Shown here: one piece after another, positions 63,724-64,000 of the stretch | How the letters are laid out: each line of letters opens with the position of its first letter | Position numbering within the stretch: position 1 is the first letter of the stretch | NCBI RefSeq assembly: GCF_021532615.1 | Contig: NZ_JAKGAQ010000002.1 | Coordinates: 534,501 to 598,500, forward strand | Reading direction: 5' to 3' | Source of the DNA: Octadecabacter dasysiphoniae | Lineage (GTDB): Bacteria; Pseudomonadota; Alphaproteobacteria; Rhodobacterales; Rhodobacteraceae | DNA: 64,000 nt | Notes under the pieces: model-generated | The model's database searches: none | Told to the model about the DNA's origin: nothing | Seen by the model: the letters and a program-made list of their open reading frames with translations, nothing else | Position numbers and translations under genes: made by a program

Positions 63724-63799
63724 TGGTGAGCCCGTCCGGGTTCGAACCGGAGACCTACTGATTAAAAGTCAGTTGCTCTACCAACTGAGCTACAGGCCC
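63724..63799 (-). tRNA. tRNA-Lys (anticodon TTT)
   Basis: A 76-base cloverleaf: acceptor GGGCCTG/CGGGCTC, anticodon loop CTTTTAA (anticodon TTT), GGTTCGAACC T arm and encoded CCA. The D arm GCTCAGTTGGTAGAGC is standard. Confidence 0.97.
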
Positions 63800-63894
63800 A
63801 CACCGCGCTCTACTAGAAACAGCCGCCGTAAGGGTCAACCCCTAAATCAGTACAACACTGGATTCATCTTGCGGGCTCACCTATATGGCGCGTC

Positions 63895-64000
63895 ATGATA
63901 CAAACCCTTTCTTCAGGCTTGCCGTTCATGAAAATGCACGGGCTGGGCAATGACTTCGTTGTAATTGACGAACGCGATGGCGTTGCGCGGGTTACCGACG
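63895..64000 (+). CDS. dapF: Diaminopimelate epimerase, 5' part only
   Basis: The window ends after 35 codons. GLPFMKMHGLGNDFVVIDER is the unmistakable DapF N-terminus (Asn of the substrate site). The enzyme converts LL- to meso-diaminopimelate for lysine and peptidoglycan. No strong ribosome site before ATG 63895; the ATG at MKMHG is the alternative. Confidence 0.88.
   Translation, partial: MIQTLSSGLPFMKMHGLGNDFVVIDERDGVARVTD

Noticed and set aside
62082-63799. tRNA-Arg and tRNA-Lys as attachment sites for a genomic island
   Set aside because: No integrase and no repeated tRNA 3' end was seen within the window.

Overview
The window looks like a chromosomal segment of a marine alphaproteobacterium of the Rhodobacteraceae (Roseobacter group). 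This rests on a CcrM-type GANTC methyltransferase, a CenR-like response regulator, DUF2125, DUF3576 and DUF4170 genes, an alkB next to mutY and galE, a small DNA polymerase III delta gene after leuS-lptE, and moderately GC-rich, tightly packed genes. I see no transposase, integrase, phage gene, CRISPR array or rRNA operon. The two RNA genes are tRNA-Arg(CCT) and tRNA-Lys(TTT). No gap between genes exceeds 300 bases.

Layout. 0-5 kb: free-methionine sulfoxide reductase, a leaderless gamma-glutamyltransferase, HspQ, an AEC permease and a lipoprotein lytic transglycosylase. 4.6-17 kb: LolA, a CPA2 antiporter, FtsK, a DapC-like aminotransferase, an amidase, a UbiH-type hydroxylase, Trm112, a Lon N-terminal-domain protein, the thioredoxin-TPR protein CnoX, and exonuclease III. 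17-24 kb: a divergent pair of PLP enzymes with mirror-image leaders, CenR, GTP cyclohydrolase II with a decayed RibB-like N-terminus, an EamA permease, an L,D-transpeptidase-like protein and YggS. 24-30 kb: a strongly codon-biased porin, a DUF3576 lipoprotein, then leuS-lptE-holA. 30-39.5 kb: an exopolysaccharide region made of yjbH-yjbF-yjbE (order reversed, no yjbG), UDP-glucose dehydrogenase, mannose-1-phosphate guanylyltransferase, a CapD/FlaA1-type sugar-nucleotide enzyme and a UDP-glucuronate-epimerase-like protein. 39.5-48.7 kb: flavoprotein, MscS channel, enoyl-CoA hydratase and SDR pair, two tandem DUF2125 paralogues, PmbA/TldE and a CysQ/IMPase-type phosphatase. 48.8-58.8 kb: DUF4170, a KdtA-like glycosyltransferase, LpxK, CoA-transferase, DsbA-like protein, DciA/DUF721, MutY, AlkB, GalE, CcrM and RNase HII. 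58.8-62 kb: a run of small unrecognised genes. 62-64 kb: tRNA-Arg, a LacI-type regulator with a small beta-rich partner, tRNA-Lys and the start of dapF.

Functional themes are envelope construction (LolA, LptE, KdtA-like, LpxK, porin, lytic transglycosylase, L,D-transpeptidase, YjbEFH with nucleotide-sugar supply), cell-cycle and chromosome work (FtsK, CcrM, CenR, HolA, DciA), and amino-acid/PLP metabolism. The part I would look at first is 59.8-61.7 kb. A small secreted protein overlaps a gene for a two-helix membrane protein with a cytoplasmic winged-helix-like C-terminus. Two tandem paralogues with Tat-like leaders and helix-turn-helix-like cores follow. I know no described system with this make-up. 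Non-coding signals worth attention are two copies of a dispersed repeat, an 11-bp phased tandem repeat before cnoX, three GANTC sites before ccrM, and six convergent gene pairs whose stop codons share the same four bases.
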